Assembly (NCBI GenBank): GCA_013152475.1
Contig: JAADGH010000080.1
Coordinates: forward strand, 1-37,762
Source of the DNA: Planctomycetota bacterium
GTDB lineage: Bacteria > Planctomycetota > Brocadiia > JAADGH01
Reading direction: 5' to 3'
DNA: 37,762 nt
Below, piece by piece: positions 1-6,381 of this stretch. Both the position numbers and the translations under genes were made by a program. The notes under the pieces were generated by a model, which was not told the origin of the DNA, did no database searches, and saw nothing but the letters and a program-made list of their open reading frames with translations. Position 1 is the stretch's first letter, and each line of letters begins with the position of its first letter.

Positions 1-85
1 TGTCCGAGTGGCCGAAGGAGCAGCATTGGAAATGCTGTGCACATCTTTGGGTGTGCCGCGGGTTCGAATCCCGCCCTCTCCGCCA
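1..85 (+). tRNA. tRNA-Ser (anticodon GGA), 5' end cut off by the window
   Basis: The anticodon arm has the loop TTGGAAA between complementary GCA/TGC stems, giving anticodon GGA, which reads UCC and UCU serine codons. A long variable arm follows, as in class II tRNAs, then the T loop TTCGAAT. The 3' acceptor strand ends CTCTCCG and is followed by a genome-encoded CCA at 83-85. The matching 5' acceptor strand (expected GGAGAG) lies before base 1, so the gene is partial only because of the window edge. Confidence 0.93.
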
Positions 86-95
86 GATTTACCCT

Positions 96-118
96 AACCC
101 ATTGCTTGACAAGGGTTT
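96..118 (+). terminator. Probable intrinsic terminator after tRNA-Ser
   Basis: AACCC, a one-base bulge, TTG, a five-base loop (CTTGA), then CAA and GGGTT followed by TTTC form a short hairpin with a brief T run. It begins 10 bases after the tRNA CCA end, where a tRNA terminator is expected. The stem is modest, so the call rests partly on position. Confidence 0.5.
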
Positions 119-235
119 TCTATGTGCCATAATCCCTCCAAGAATAGAAAGTAGCACTTTTGTGGCACTTTCAATATGGCTTTTTCGGTCATTGGAGGGC
201 AAAATGAGCAAGTCCAAATCGAAGACCAAGTCCCT

Positions 236-750
236 GCCGCGAGATTGTCGATCACCAGCGTCTTCGGCACGCCGCCGAAGTGGTGAAAGGCATTCTCCAG
301 GCATCGAAGGAAGCTTTCGGTGTCCTGGCGCCACACCGCCTCGCTGTACCCACGACGGGAATAGCTCAGGACGATCCGGAAGACGTGGGGACGGCGTTTC
401 CGATCCCGCGTCCCGCAGGAGTTGATCACCCATGCGCCGGTCCCAAAATCCACCTGCGCCTCTTCGCCCGGCGAACATTCCATACGCCGGAACGGGAGAG
501 GCTTCTTGCGGCACAGCTTCCGCACAAAGCGCTTCACGCTCGAATAGCTGCCCTGGAAACCGTGCTCAGCGGTTAGGTCCTGCCAGATGCGCTGGGTCGA
601 GAGACCCATTTCCAGCTTTTCTTGGATAACCCCTCGAACCGGCTCACAGAGGCTTCTCTCCCCGGCGGTCGGGCGATCCGCCTGAGACCACCCCTGATCC
701 AACAAACACCGAATTGCGCTAACTTTCGCCATCTTGAGTGTATTTGCCAT
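236..750 (-). pseudogene. istA: Truncated IstA-like transposase (IS21 family)
   Basis: The frame begins at ATG 750 after a good AAGGAG and reads MANTLKMAKVSAI, the typical IS21 IstA N-terminus. The motifs PFRRMECSPGEEAQVDFG and KTLVIDNL are the regions carrying the first two acidic residues of the DDE catalytic triad. Two lesions are visible. After GWSQ, near residue 23 from this start, the rest of the helix-turn-helix is missing, an apparent in-frame deletion. After VIDNL the protein loses resemblance to IstA, so the third catalytic residue (Glu) is gone. The open frame runs on to about 94 but only as unrelated sequence. It should be non-functional. No istB ATPase helper is present. Confidence 0.82.
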
Positions 751-853
751 CCTGATCTCCTTTCCCAAGAGATCGTATCCGGCGAAACTCCTTCTTCAAG
801 CTGGCCCCATTTGAACCGATCCCGCATGGGCCCCTTTTGGGTGACCGATGACA
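236..853 (-). mobile_element. Decayed IS21-family insertion sequence remnant
   Basis: The segment holds the istA-side end of an IS21-like element. On the minus strand the end starts TGTCATCGGTCACCC at 853, TGT being the usual first bases of this family. Inside it are GGGGCCCAT- and CAAATGGGGCC-like subterminal repeats (about 790-840), then a ribosome-binding sequence and the istA reading frame. The second half of istA and all of istB are absent. Sequence at 153-187 with two GGCACTTT-like words could be part of the missing right end, but I cannot match it to the left end. No target-site duplication is visible. Confidence 0.72.
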
Positions 854-1041
854 CGAAAAAGAGCATCCTCTGTTCCGCATATGTTCCGCACAGAAACCCA
901 GTACCCTGTATGACCGGGGCCGGCTACGGCAGCACTGGCCACGTTTGGTCTGCTTACAAGGCCCGACATTCTCACATAGTATGCGAGAGGCCCTTGGTAC
1001 GAGGAAGGAAATCTCGATTGGATCCGGTTGAAGAAATTCCC

Positions 1042-1078
1042 GGGGGACACCGGGGAGACAAATAGGGGACAAATAGGG
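1042..1078. repeat. Short tandem GGGGACA-type repeats
   Basis: GGGGGACACC is followed by GGGGAGACAAATA, then GGGGACAAATA and GGG, so a roughly 11-13 base unit recurs three times with drift. The first unit, preceded by ATTCCC, resembles the start of the palindromic repeat copies at 24172 and 24802 (ATTC followed by a GGGGAC core). The surrounding stretch 854-1130 holds no convincing gene. Confidence 0.5.
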
Positions 1079-1132
1079 TGCTCGCGGGGGGTTTTGCGTC
1101 CAACCTTGTCCAGGCTGAACAGCCCAGCGGCT

Positions 1133-1166
1133 ATAAGAAAATAGCCTCTATTCAGTAAATAGAGGC
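1133..1166 (-). terminator. Intrinsic terminator of tRNA-Asp
   Basis: GCCTCTATT (1144-1152) and AATAGAGGC (1158-1166) form a perfect 9-bp stem with a 5-base loop. On the minus strand it is followed by TATTTTCTTAT. It lies about 20 bases after the 3' end of tRNA-Asp and has the classic hairpin plus U-tract form. Confidence 0.85.
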
Positions 1167-1185
1167 CGTTTCTGCGCCTGAAACT

Positions 1186-1263
1186 TGGCGAGCCCGACGG
1201 GACTCGAACCCGCAACCCCCAGATCGACAGTCTGGTACTCTAACCAAATTGAGCTACGGGCCC
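1186..1263 (-). tRNA. tRNA-Asp (anticodon GTC)
   Basis: Reading the minus strand from 1263, the acceptor GGGCCCG pairs with CGGGCTC near the 3' end. The anticodon stem CCAGA/TCTGG encloses the loop CTGTCGA, giving anticodon GTC for aspartate. The T loop TTCGAGT is flanked by GCGGG/CCCGT. A discriminator G and an encoded CCA end the gene at 1186. The gene is complete, with its own promoter upstream and terminator downstream. Confidence 0.96.
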
Positions 1264-1288
1264 ACCTTTTCATCAGGCGTAAAGCTTA

Positions 1289-1317
1289 ACTATAGCCTCA
1301 ATGTGCCTCAATGTCAA
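1289..1317 (-). promoter_or_regulatory. Sigma70-type promoter of tRNA-Asp
   Basis: On the minus strand TTGACA (1312-1317), a 17-base spacer and TATAGT (1289-1294) form a near-consensus promoter about 25 bases before the tRNA 5' end. The spacer and the end of the -35 box are made of a 10-bp tandem duplication (GCCTCAATGT on the plus strand, 1295-1304 and 1305-1314). Confidence 0.8.
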
Positions 1318-1483
1318 GAACAAAGATCGCGGAACTGTAATGCGGGCCTACGCTGCGATTCTGCCGCCCCCTCCCCAACTTCCGGGCCAGCCCTACCCCT
1401 CCCGAGAGCGATTACGAGCACGATGGCGATGACGAAAGGCAGCAACCACTTCCCAAGATGTCGTCACTCAATACCTGCCATCC

Positions 1484-1509
1484 GTCCTTCCCGCTTTCGC
1501 GGGAAGGAC
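1484..1509. repeat. Perfect hairpin repeat of REP/dispersed-palindrome type
   Basis: GTCCTTCCCGC (1484-1494), a TTTC loop and GCGGGAAGGAC (1499-1509) form an 11-bp perfect stem. Palindromes with the core TTCCCGC..GCGGGAA are often dispersed intergenic repeats in G+C-rich bacteria. There is no T tract on either side, so a terminator is less likely. Copy number in this genome cannot be judged from one window. Confidence 0.6.
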
Positions 1510-1607
1510 ACTGCCTGTCTGCAGAATACAGAAGGGGCATCGTGCCATCTCGGCCTTGGCCGAGGCGACACCCATGCCAGAAAGAGAATTTACACCCTGT
1601 ACTGTCT

Positions 1608-1753
1608 CAGTCACGGGGGGATGTCATCACGAGCACCGCGCTTCGCGGGGCGAAGCAATCTCATTAAAGAATGGCCCAAGTGCGACGGATGAGATTGCTT
1701 CGTCGAGCGCAGGGCGCTCTCCTCGTAATGACAATGGCCGCCCCCCGTCACTG
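1608..1753. repeat. Long imperfect inverted repeat (MITE-like)
   Basis: The outer arms are CAGTCACGGGGGG (1608-1620) and CCCCCCGTCACTG (1741-1753), one mismatch apart. Further in, ATGTCATCACGAG matches the complement of CTCGTAATGAC with slight drift. The inner arms CGAAGCAATCTCAT (1651-1664) and ATGAGATTGCTTCG (1689-1702) are a perfect 14-bp match around a 24-base centre. The element is about 146 bp, non-coding, and palindromic over most of its length. That is the form of a miniature inverted-repeat or composite REP element. No target duplication could be recognised. Confidence 0.65.
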
Positions 1754-2219
1754 AGGCATTACGCGGAACTATATTGGATGAAAATGATCTCGTCATAACA
1801 GAGTCACATAGGGGAAACCAATCCTGTTCGACATTTTTATTGCTGATTCCCCATAAGAATCTGTGCACGAAAAAGCCAAAAAGAAGAGGCAAAATAAGTC
1901 CCGTGTTGTCGCACCGGAGGGAGTCTCGCTTCTCCCGTGGGACTGTGGTCGCAGAGGTATTCCGGAGACACATCCCTGTTTCCCTCTTGGACCCTCGAAC
2001 CTTCCCGATGACGTGAACTGGTTGGGGGCATTCTGGGGGGAGGCGTTGGGCATTCTTTCGCCATTCGAGGCAAGCGGTATTTTTTCAGCGTGTTTTCCCT
2101 CGCGCACTGTGGTGTAGAGCCATTTGCAAGTTTTCAGTTGCCCTTTTGCGTCGTAATAGAAGGTATAGCTTGCGAAGGGGCGGCTGTGAAAAACAGGCCG
2201 TGAAAGGCAACGCGAAGCC
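1754..2219. other. Intergenic stretch without recognisable gene
   Basis: About 470 bases with short, mutually overlapping open frames on both strands. None shows a recognisable family, a convincing ribosome-binding site or consistent codon use. I see no RNA gene and no strong repeat in it. Confidence 0.5.
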
Positions 2220-2248
2220 TTGACGCGAGCGCATCGGAATGATATGAT
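2220..2248 (+). promoter_or_regulatory. Sigma70-like promoter before the membrane protein gene
   Basis: TTGACG (2220-2225), a 17-base spacer and TATGAT (2243-2248) fit the consensus well. The first in-frame start codon of the next gene (GTG 2249) directly abuts the -10 box, so transcription from here would begin after that codon. Either the promoter is fortuitous or translation starts further in. Confidence 0.5.
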
Positions 2249-3022
2249 GTGACTTTCAGGTGTGGTGGAATTCGTTCGCGCTTCTCGTCCCTCAGGAGAC
2301 CCCCAATCAGCCGGGAGTTCAAGAGACTACGAAAACTCGCGGAAATCCGCAGAAGACTACGTGAGGATAGCCCCCGGCCACCCATTCCGACTTGGTTGTG
2401 GGTCCTTCTCACAGTCACGCCATTTGCTCTGTACGTGGGGATCCTCTTTCTGTCGGCGGAGACATTCGGGCCCAAGGAAACAGGCCGTGTCGTAATGTGG
2501 TCCGGCTGGTCCTTCGTCGTGGGCCGATGGATCATCTTCCTCGCCGCCGTGGCAAAGCACTTCACCGTGAACGTGTGGGTGATGGTTGGCGTCACCTTCT
2601 ATCTGGAGGTCGCCACCGCGATCTTTCTCATTCCAAATATCGACCTGCTGTATCGCGTCCCGATGCTCGGCCCATGGCTCGATCAGATTCAGCTCGCCAG
2701 TTGGGAAATCCTGCACGCCAATGCCTGGCTGAGGCGGCTCACGTGGTTTGGCTTGGTCATCTTCGTCGGTCTGCCGATGATGGCAACGGGCGCGACAGGG
2801 GGAACGTTCTTCGGTCGTCTCCTTGGGCTCACCCGCTTTATGACGGTCCTCGGCGTGGCCGTGGGGTCCGCGATCGGCTGCGCCACGCTCGGCCTCGCCA
2901 CGGCGTTCCTGCGGAAACGAGCGCAGGGCCTCTTTCAGCACCCGGCGGTCTACATTTCATCGCTCATCCTCCTCGTGATCTTCCTGCTTGCCTTCAACCG
3001 CCGCCTCCGCGGTCTGAAATAG
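2249..3022 (+). CDS. Membrane protein, possible small multidrug export family
   Basis: The product has a basic, amphipathic N-terminal segment (about residues 20-45, rich in Arg/Lys) and then about five or six hydrophobic segments. Residues near 165-200 contain the run GLVIFVGLPMMATGATGGTFFGRLLGL, with a small-residue loop between hydrophobic helices. This resembles the small multidrug export protein family (Pfam Sm_multidrug_ex). The match is by eye and the substrate is unknown. The start is uncertain: GTG 2249 is the only canonical upstream start, but it abuts a good -10 element. The next canonical in-frame choice is TTG at codon 50, just before the first membrane helix. It is followed by a hairpin terminator and appears monocistronic. 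Confidence 0.6.
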   Translation: MTFRCGGIRSRFSSLRRPPISREFKRLRKLAEIRRRLREDSPRPPIPTWLWVLLTVTPFALYVGILFLSAETFGPKETGRVVMWSGWSFVVGRWIIFLAAVAKHFTVNVWVMVGVTFYLEVATAIFLIPNIDLLYRVPMLGPWLDQIQLASWEILHANAWLRRLTWFGLVIFVGLPMMATGATGGTFFGRLLGLTRFMTVLGVAVGSAIGCATLGLATAFLRKRAQGLFQHPAVYISSLILLVIFLLAFNRRLRGLK

Positions 3023-3046
3023 CGCAAAGGCCTCGGCGCTTTTTTT
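3021..3046 (+). terminator. Intrinsic terminator overlapping the preceding stop codon
   Basis: AGCGC (3021-3025) pairs with GCGCT (3036-3040) and is followed by seven T residues (3040-3046). The stem is short, but the T tract is strong and the position directly after the stop codon fits. Confidence 0.65.
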
Positions 3047-3049
3047 GCA

Positions 3050-3078
3050 TTGACATCGCACTTGGGGTGACGTACAAT
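3050..3078 (+). promoter_or_regulatory. Sigma70 promoter of the cbi operon
   Basis: TTGACA (3050-3055), a 17-base spacer and TACAAT (3073-3078) are close to consensus. They lie between the preceding terminator and the first transporter gene, leaving a leader of about 60 bases. The leader is too short for a cobalamin riboswitch, and no B12-box-like sequence is seen. Confidence 0.8.
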
Positions 3079-3143
3079 TCGTACTACGAGATACACGGTC
3101 GTGTTACCCTTCTTCTCAGAAAAAACACCGGGAGGTCAGACAC

Positions 3144-4151
3144 ATGCACATGGCAAATGAACTGCTCACGCCGGGCGTCGCTGCCGGATTCATCGGCGTC
3201 AGCGCTGCGGGCATCGGCTACTCCTCGTGGCGCATGCGCAAGACCATGGACGAGTCGAAGATCCCACTCATGGGGGTAATGGGCGCCTTCGTCTTCGCGG
3301 CGCAGATGGTCAACTTCCAGATCCTGCCCGGTTCCAGCGGCCATCTGGGAGGCGGGGTGCTGCTGGCCATTCTGCTTGGGCCGGCGGCGGCCACATTGGT
3401 CATGTCCGCCATTTTGATCGTCCAGTGCCTCGTCTTCAACGACGGCGGTCTACTGGCCCTGGGGGCCAACATCTTCAACATGGGCGTCTTGCCCTGCTAC
3501 CTCGGGTACGGCATCTATCGTCTGATTCTCGGGAGGGAGAAACAGATCGCCTCAGGCCGTTTGTACCTGGCCTGCTTCGTGGCCACGTTCCTCGGCATGC
3601 TGTCCGGCGCGGCCATGGTGCCGATCGAGGTGGCCTTGTCGGGCGTGAGCGCGGTTCCCTTCGGCAAATTCTTCGCAGTGATGGTCGGCGTCCACATCCT
3701 GATCGCCACGGTCGAGGGGGCCGTCACCTTCGCGGTGGTGCTCTTCATCCACAAGATGCGCCCTTCGCTCGTGCTGGAGGGGGCGGAGGTCGAGGGGATG
3801 ATGTCGCGCAAGGCCGTCATGGTCACGGTCCTGCTGGTGGCGCTCGTGACCGGCGCATTCCTTTCGCTGATCGCGTGCGGTCTGCCGGACGGCCTGGAAT
3901 ACGTTACGAGCGGGAAAACGGTGGTTAATGAATCAAATATCTCCAAGAGTGTCACTGCCGTCACAAGATTCCAGGATCGGGTCTCCCCCTTTCCTGGCTA
4001 CTCGAAACGAGCGCCGGAGGGCCATGAGGCCGGCGCATGGTGGACCTCGCTGTCGGGCATCCTGGGGTCCCTTATCGTCCTGGCAATCCTGTACGCCGTG
4101 GCCATGCTGCTGCGCCAGCGCAAGAAAGCCACACCCGCCGAGCAGCGCTGA
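3144..4151 (+). CDS. cbiM: Cobalt/nickel ECF transporter, fused CbiM-CbiN subunit
   Basis: This is the metal-binding membrane component of an energy-coupling-factor cobalt or nickel importer. The protein begins MHMANELL; in this family His2 and the N-terminal amine help bind the metal. Residues 45-95 contain QILPGSSGHLGGG with a conserved His67. Six to seven membrane segments cover residues 10-205. The C-terminal part holds PDGLE (248-252), the hallmark of the CbiN/NikN accessory domain, and ends in a further membrane helix near 300-325. So M and N subunits are fused in one 335-residue chain. GGGAGG precedes ATG 3144. The stop is 2 bases before cbiQ. Cobalt versus nickel cannot be decided from the sequence; no B12 or urease genes are nearby. 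Confidence 0.9.
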   Translation: MHMANELLTPGVAAGFIGVSAAGIGYSSWRMRKTMDESKIPLMGVMGAFVFAAQMVNFQILPGSSGHLGGGVLLAILLGPAAATLVMSAILIVQCLVFNDGGLLALGANIFNMGVLPCYLGYGIYRLILGREKQIASGRLYLACFVATFLGMLSGAAMVPIEVALSGVSAVPFGKFFAVMVGVHILIATVEGAVTFAVVLFIHKMRPSLVLEGAEVEGMMSRKAVMVTVLLVALVTGAFLSLIACGLPDGLEYVTSGKTVVNESNISKSVTAVTRFQDRVSPFPGYSKRAPEGHEAGAWWTSLSGILGSLIVLAILYAVAMLLRQRKKATPAEQR

Positions 4152-4153
4152 CT

Positions 4154-4957
4154 ATGCACCACGAAACACTCGACCGACTCTCCCTGGGAGATACATTTGT
4201 CCACCGGCTCGACCCGCGGGTCAAGCTGATTGCCCTTTTTCTATACACCTTCGCCCTCATCGCCACCAATAAATATGAAATCGCTGCCCTGGCCCCCTAC
4301 CTCGTCTTCCCGGCGTTCTTGGTCCTTCTGGGCGAGGTGCCTCCGGGGTTTCTCGCCAGGGGGATCGCCCTCGGCATCCCCTTCGTATTCATGGTCGCCA
4401 TATTCAATCCCATCTTCGATGCCACACCCGTGACATGCCGCCTGGGGAGTGCGACCTGGACGCTGCGTGGCGGCGTCGTCTCGTGCGCCAATATCATGAT
4501 CCGGTTTCTGTTCACGGCATCGGCCCTTATCGCGTTCATGGCCACGACACCGTTCCACCGGGTCATTCACGGGCTGAGGCTCCTGCGTTTCCCCTCCATG
4601 CTCCTCATGGTCCTGTCCTTTCTTTATCGGTACCTGTTTGTGTTAATCGACGTCGGCCTGCGCATGCGCCGGGCGCGGGACTGCCGGGCCGTCGGGGGCG
4701 CAACCGGGGCCGGCGGCCGGACCATCGGCCTGCGCATGAGGGCCTTTGCCGGGGTGGTGGGCGTGCTGTTCCTCCGGTCACTCGACCAATCCGAAAGGGT
4801 CTACGCCGCCATGCTGTCGCGCGGCTTCTCCGGCGAGCTTCCGACGCTGGACCGATTGCGCATGAATCCGAAAGACTGGCTTTTCCTTGCCGTGGCGCTG
4901 TGTTATGTTGCTGTTTTGTTCCTGAAGGGCCACCCCTATCTGCTATCAGGGAGTTGA
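4154..4957 (+). CDS. cbiQ: ECF transporter transmembrane component CbiQ
   Basis: This is the T component that couples the CbiM metal-binding unit to the ATPase. From ATG 4154 the product has 267 residues and begins MHHETLDRLSLGDTFVHRLDPRVKL; the HRLDPRVKL motif is characteristic of CbiQ/EcfT N-termini. About five hydrophobic helices follow. A coupling-helix region, LDQSERVYAAMLSRGFSG, carries the Ala-Arg-Gly-type signature (here MLSRGF) typical of T components. The frame is open further upstream, but that part overlaps cbiM and has no family resemblance, so 4154 is preferred. It lies between cbiM and cbiO with 2 and 1 base gaps, indicating one transcript. Confidence 0.92.
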   Translation: MHHETLDRLSLGDTFVHRLDPRVKLIALFLYTFALIATNKYEIAALAPYLVFPAFLVLLGEVPPGFLARGIALGIPFVFMVAIFNPIFDATPVTCRLGSATWTLRGGVVSCANIMIRFLFTASALIAFMATTPFHRVIHGLRLLRFPSMLLMVLSFLYRYLFVLIDVGLRMRRARDCRAVGGATGAGGRTIGLRMRAFAGVVGVLFLRSLDQSERVYAAMLSRGFSGELPTLDRLRMNPKDWLFLAVALCYVAVLFLKGHPYLLSGS

Positions 4958-4958
4958 C

Positions 4959-5717
4959 GTGGAGGCGCTGTCGATATCCATTCAAAACCTGACCTTCACC
5001 TACCCGGACGGCACCGAGGCATTGAAGGGGGTGGACTTCAACGTCATGGCCGGCGCCTCGGTGGGTCTGATTGGCCCGAACGGCGCGGGGAAATCGACGC
5101 TGCTGCTCCAGTTGAACGGCGTGCTCACTGGGGAAGGCACGGTGAAGATCGGGGAGTTGCCCGTCGCCAAGAAGACCTTGCAGGAGATCCGCCGCCGGGT
5201 GGGGCTGGTATTTCAGGAGGCCGACGATCAGTTGTTCATGCCGACCGTCTTCGACGACGTGGCCTTCGGCCCGCTGAACCTGGGCTGCACCGAGTCCGAG
5301 GTGAAAGAACGCGTAACCAAATCGCTGGCCGCCGTGCGGCTATCGGACCTCGGCGAGAAGGCGCCGCACCATCTGTCGGGCGGACAGAAACGGCTGGCCG
5401 CCATCGCGACCGTGCTTTCCATGGACCCGGGCGTGCTCGTCCTGGATGAGCCGACATCGAACCTGGATCATCGTTCCCGGCGGGCGCTGATCGATGTGCT
5501 CAACGACCTGCCCATCACGAAAATCATTTCCGGGCATGATCTGGAATTTATCATCGAGACGTGCAAGGAAACGTGCCTTATGGACGACGGAGTGATGGTA
5601 AAGCACGGCCCGGCCGAACCGATCCTGAGCGACGAGGCGCTGCTTTCGGCCCACGGTCTCGAGACGCCCCACTCCCTCCTCCACCGGCGCCAAGAGCACA
5701 CGCACGAACAGGGGTGA
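4959..5717 (+). CDS. cbiO: ECF transporter ATP-binding protein CbiO
   Basis: This is the cytoplasmic ATPase that energises the CbiMN-Q metal importer. All ABC motifs are visible: Walker A GPNGAGKST (39-47), Q-loop Gln86, signature LSGGQ (139-143), Walker B VLVLDEP (159-165) and the switch His193. The QEADDQLF segment after the Q-loop is typical of EcfA/CbiO. The length of 252 residues is close to the family norm. The start is GTG 4959, one base after the cbiQ stop, following GGGAG. The gene converges on the minus-strand operon with only 9 bases between them. Confidence 0.93.
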   Translation: MEALSISIQNLTFTYPDGTEALKGVDFNVMAGASVGLIGPNGAGKSTLLLQLNGVLTGEGTVKIGELPVAKKTLQEIRRRVGLVFQEADDQLFMPTVFDDVAFGPLNLGCTESEVKERVTKSLAAVRLSDLGEKAPHHLSGGQKRLAAIATVLSMDPGVLVLDEPTSNLDHRSRRALIDVLNDLPITKIISGHDLEFIIETCKETCLMDDGVMVKHGPAEPILSDEALLSAHGLETPHSLLHRRQEHTHEQG

Positions 5718-5726
5718 CGCCGCAGG

Positions 5727-6365
5727 CTATTTCTGCGCGGGGAGCGTCTTCTCCTGCTTCTTTTCAGGTTCGGGCGGGCGATCAATCGAGGAGATGAGGC
5801 GTTTGTCGATGGTCATTTCACCGCCTTTGATCTTGACGGTGATCTCCTCCTTCGTCTCCGTCATAATGACGCCCTTGAAGGAGCAGCCGCTCTTCATCGT
5901 GATCGTGGCGAGTTTTTCCGGGGGCAGTAGGAAGTCGTCCCGATGCCCTTTTTCCTTGGCCTCCGCCGCCCGTTTCTTCTTCTGGGCGGCGCGTTCCTCA
6001 CGGACGCGCCGGATCGCCTCGCGCCTCCGCTCCTCGTCGGCCAGCCACTCCTCATGCTTGCGTTTTTTCTTCTCCTCCGCCTTGCGCAGGGCCTCGGCCA
6101 TGCGCTCTCTGTAGCCCCATCGTTTTCGGAGGCCCGACTCCACCGGGTTGCCGTGGATGCCTCGCTCCACCTTTTCTTTTTCCTTCGGCACATCGGCCTT
6201 GCCCGGCTCGTCCGTCCCCTTTTTCACGTCTTTCGTCTTGTCGGCAGACCCCTCGTCTTTCTTGTTTTCCTTTGGTTTATTATCCTCGCCGGCAAGTACG
6301 GCAAAGGGCAGTGCAAACAAGGACAGGCAGGCCAGCAAACAGAGCAGTCGGTTTCGGCTTTTCAT
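5727..6365 (-). CDS. Secreted charged protein with Sm-like C-terminal domain, function unknown
   Basis: ATG 6365 gives a 212-residue product with a signal peptide (about 1-26, ending FAVLAGE). A long Lys/Glu/Asp-rich stretch follows (27-150) with a predicted coiled coil around KRWGYRERMAEALRKAEEKKKRKHEEW. The C-terminal 60 residues contain ITMKSGCSFKGVIMTE...ITVKIKGGEMTI...ISSID. This is the five-strand pattern of an Sm/Lsm-like fold, and such domains do occur in exported proteins of some phyla. Longer upstream reading would bury the signal peptide, so 6365 is chosen. It is last in the surE operon, 16 bases after the HAD gene. I do not recognise a named family, and the role is unknown; an envelope or scaffolding function is a guess. 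Confidence 0.65.
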   Translation of the reverse strand: MKSRNRLLCLLACLSLFALPFAVLAGEDNKPKENKKDEGSADKTKDVKKGTDEPGKADVPKEKEKVERGIHGNPVESGLRKRWGYRERMAEALRKAEEKKKRKHEEWLADEERRREAIRRVREERAAQKKKRAAEAKEKGHRDDFLLPPEKLATITMKSGCSFKGVIMTETKEEITVKIKGGEMTIDKRLISSIDRPPEPEKKQEKTLPAQK

Positions 6366-6381
6366 GGCGTCGTCCCCGGCT

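Noticed and set aside
1..853. tRNA-Ser as the attachment site of an integrated island
   Set aside because: No integrase gene is present, and no direct repeat of the tRNA 3' end was found downstream. The IS21 remnant does not integrate at tRNA genes in this manner.
3079..3143. Possible cobalamin riboswitch in the cbiM leader
   Set aside because: The leader is only about 60 bases after the promoter and lacks any B12-box-like sequence, so it is too short for this riboswitch class.
5700..5760. Possible bidirectional terminator between cbiO and the convergent secreted-protein gene
   Set aside because: A small CGCAG/CTGCG hairpin exists, but no T tract is found on either strand, so I do not call it.
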